From contig DDHP01000030.1 in assembly GCA_002338145.1 (NCBI GenBank), positions 1 through 16,036 of the forward strand: a stretch of 16,036 nucleotides of DNA, written 5' to 3'. The position numbers were made by a program, and so were the translations under genes. Under the pieces are notes generated by a model. It worked only from the letters and a program-made list of their open reading frames with translations, did no database searches and had not been told where the DNA came from. Below, piece by piece: positions 15,810 to 16,036 of the stretch (the first letter of the stretch is position 1; each line of letters begins with the position of its first letter). The DNA is from Deferribacteraceae bacterium UBA1873 (GTDB lineage: Bacteria > Chrysiogenota > Deferribacteres > Deferribacterales > Flexistipitaceae).

Positions 15810-15948
15810 TCTCGGACGTTGTTTGGCAAAAAGTACCCCCTCTTACTCTCCCCGAAAATAAATGAAAAAACCAGCTCCACTTTGTATCACAGGAAACTGT
15901 TCTTTCGATGAACCACAGTTAAGTGGTGAAGAGAAATTTCTATTATAA

Positions 15949-16034
15949 GAGCTTTGCACAATAGCCTTACTGTCACCCTGAACTTGGTTTAGAATCTCGC
16001 AACTTGTTGATAGTTGAGACCTTTGCATAATTCC
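15949..16034. repeat. Pair of similar CTTTGCA-type end sequences flanking a half repeat
   Basis: GAGCTTTGCACAATAGCC (15949-15966) and GAGACCTTTGCATAATTCC (16016-16034) share 12 of 15 bases after the leading GAG, in the same orientation. Between them lies TGTCACCCTGAACTTGG and onward (from 15971), a piece of a dispersed repeat. Such end sequences resemble terminal repeats of insertion sequences. No transposase is readable here, so this is tentative. Confidence 0.35.
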
Positions 16035-16036
16035 AT

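Larger units (their letters stand above)
15708..16036. other. Gene-poor, repeat-derived region after rho
   Basis: No convincing gene is present in these 329 bases. They contain a half palindromic repeat (15729-15757), a strong palindrome (15769-15809), another half-repeat like piece (15971-15998) and two similar copies of a CTTTGCA-type sequence (15949-15966 and 16016-16034). A 28-codon frame at 15862-15948 has no visible family. The make-up is that of a landing site for small repeats and perhaps an insertion-sequence remnant. Confidence 0.6.

Noticed and set aside
15862..15948. A 28-codon plus-strand frame as a small gene
   Set aside because: No ribosome site, no recognised family and repeat-rich surroundings. 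Kept only as a possible IS remnant.
15843..16028. A 61-residue minus-strand frame after rho
   Set aside because: Its middle (CEILNQVQGD) is the kind of peptide produced by translating dispersed repeats, and it lies across several repeat pieces.

Overview
The window looks like ordinary chromosome of an AT-rich, flagellated, diderm-type bacterium. The clues are a Tat-exported protein, a NapH/NapG-like membrane ferredoxin, a complete flagellar basal-body and export block, and NAD-dependent ligase. The gene style and order fit the Deferribacterota (relatives of Flexistipes, Deferribacter, Denitrovibrio). That placement is an impression from the proteins, not a search result.

Layout. Positions 1-178 hold a run of imperfect inverted repeats of the dispersed 'CGTCATTG...GAAGCAATCTC' type. 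On the minus strand, 179-2579 carries a two-gene unit: a Tat-signal DUF362 protein followed by a membrane-bound polyferredoxin that looks like NapH fused to NapG. A divergent promoter region (about 2580-2684) separates it from a long plus-strand run at 2685-14236: flgB, flgC, fliE, fliF, fliG, fliH, fliI, fliJ, a MotE/YlxF-like gene, a TrmR-like tRNA methyltransferase, a U32-family TrhP-like tRNA hydroxylation protein, ligA, and a pyruvate phosphate dikinase/PEP synthase regulatory protein. Gaps in this run are 87 bases or less and many genes overlap, so it may be one transcript, possibly with an internal promoter before fliE. A 229-base gap with a promoter candidate and a strong hairpin precedes rho (14466-15707). 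The final 329 bases are again repeat-derived DNA with possible insertion-sequence remnants.

How the genes work together. flgB, flgC and fliE encode proximal rod and rod-base parts. fliF and fliG encode the MS ring and rotor switch. fliH, fliI and fliJ encode the export ATPase complex. The MotE-like protein is a periplasmic flagellar accessory. The flagellar series then stops where fliK, flgD and flgE often follow, and continues without a gap into tRNA modification (trmR, trhP), DNA repair/replication (ligA) and central metabolism regulation. The trmR-trhP pair mirrors the Bacillus yrrM-yrrN-yrrO cluster and predicts 5-methoxyuridine at tRNA position 34.

Points most worth checking: the NapH-NapG fusion with its Tat DUF362 partner; the trmR-trhP pair joined to a flagellar operon; the sigma-54-like element before flgB; the structured region before rho; and the repeat clusters at both window ends. 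I found no clear evidence of a wholly new system such as a defence island, CRISPR array or phage.
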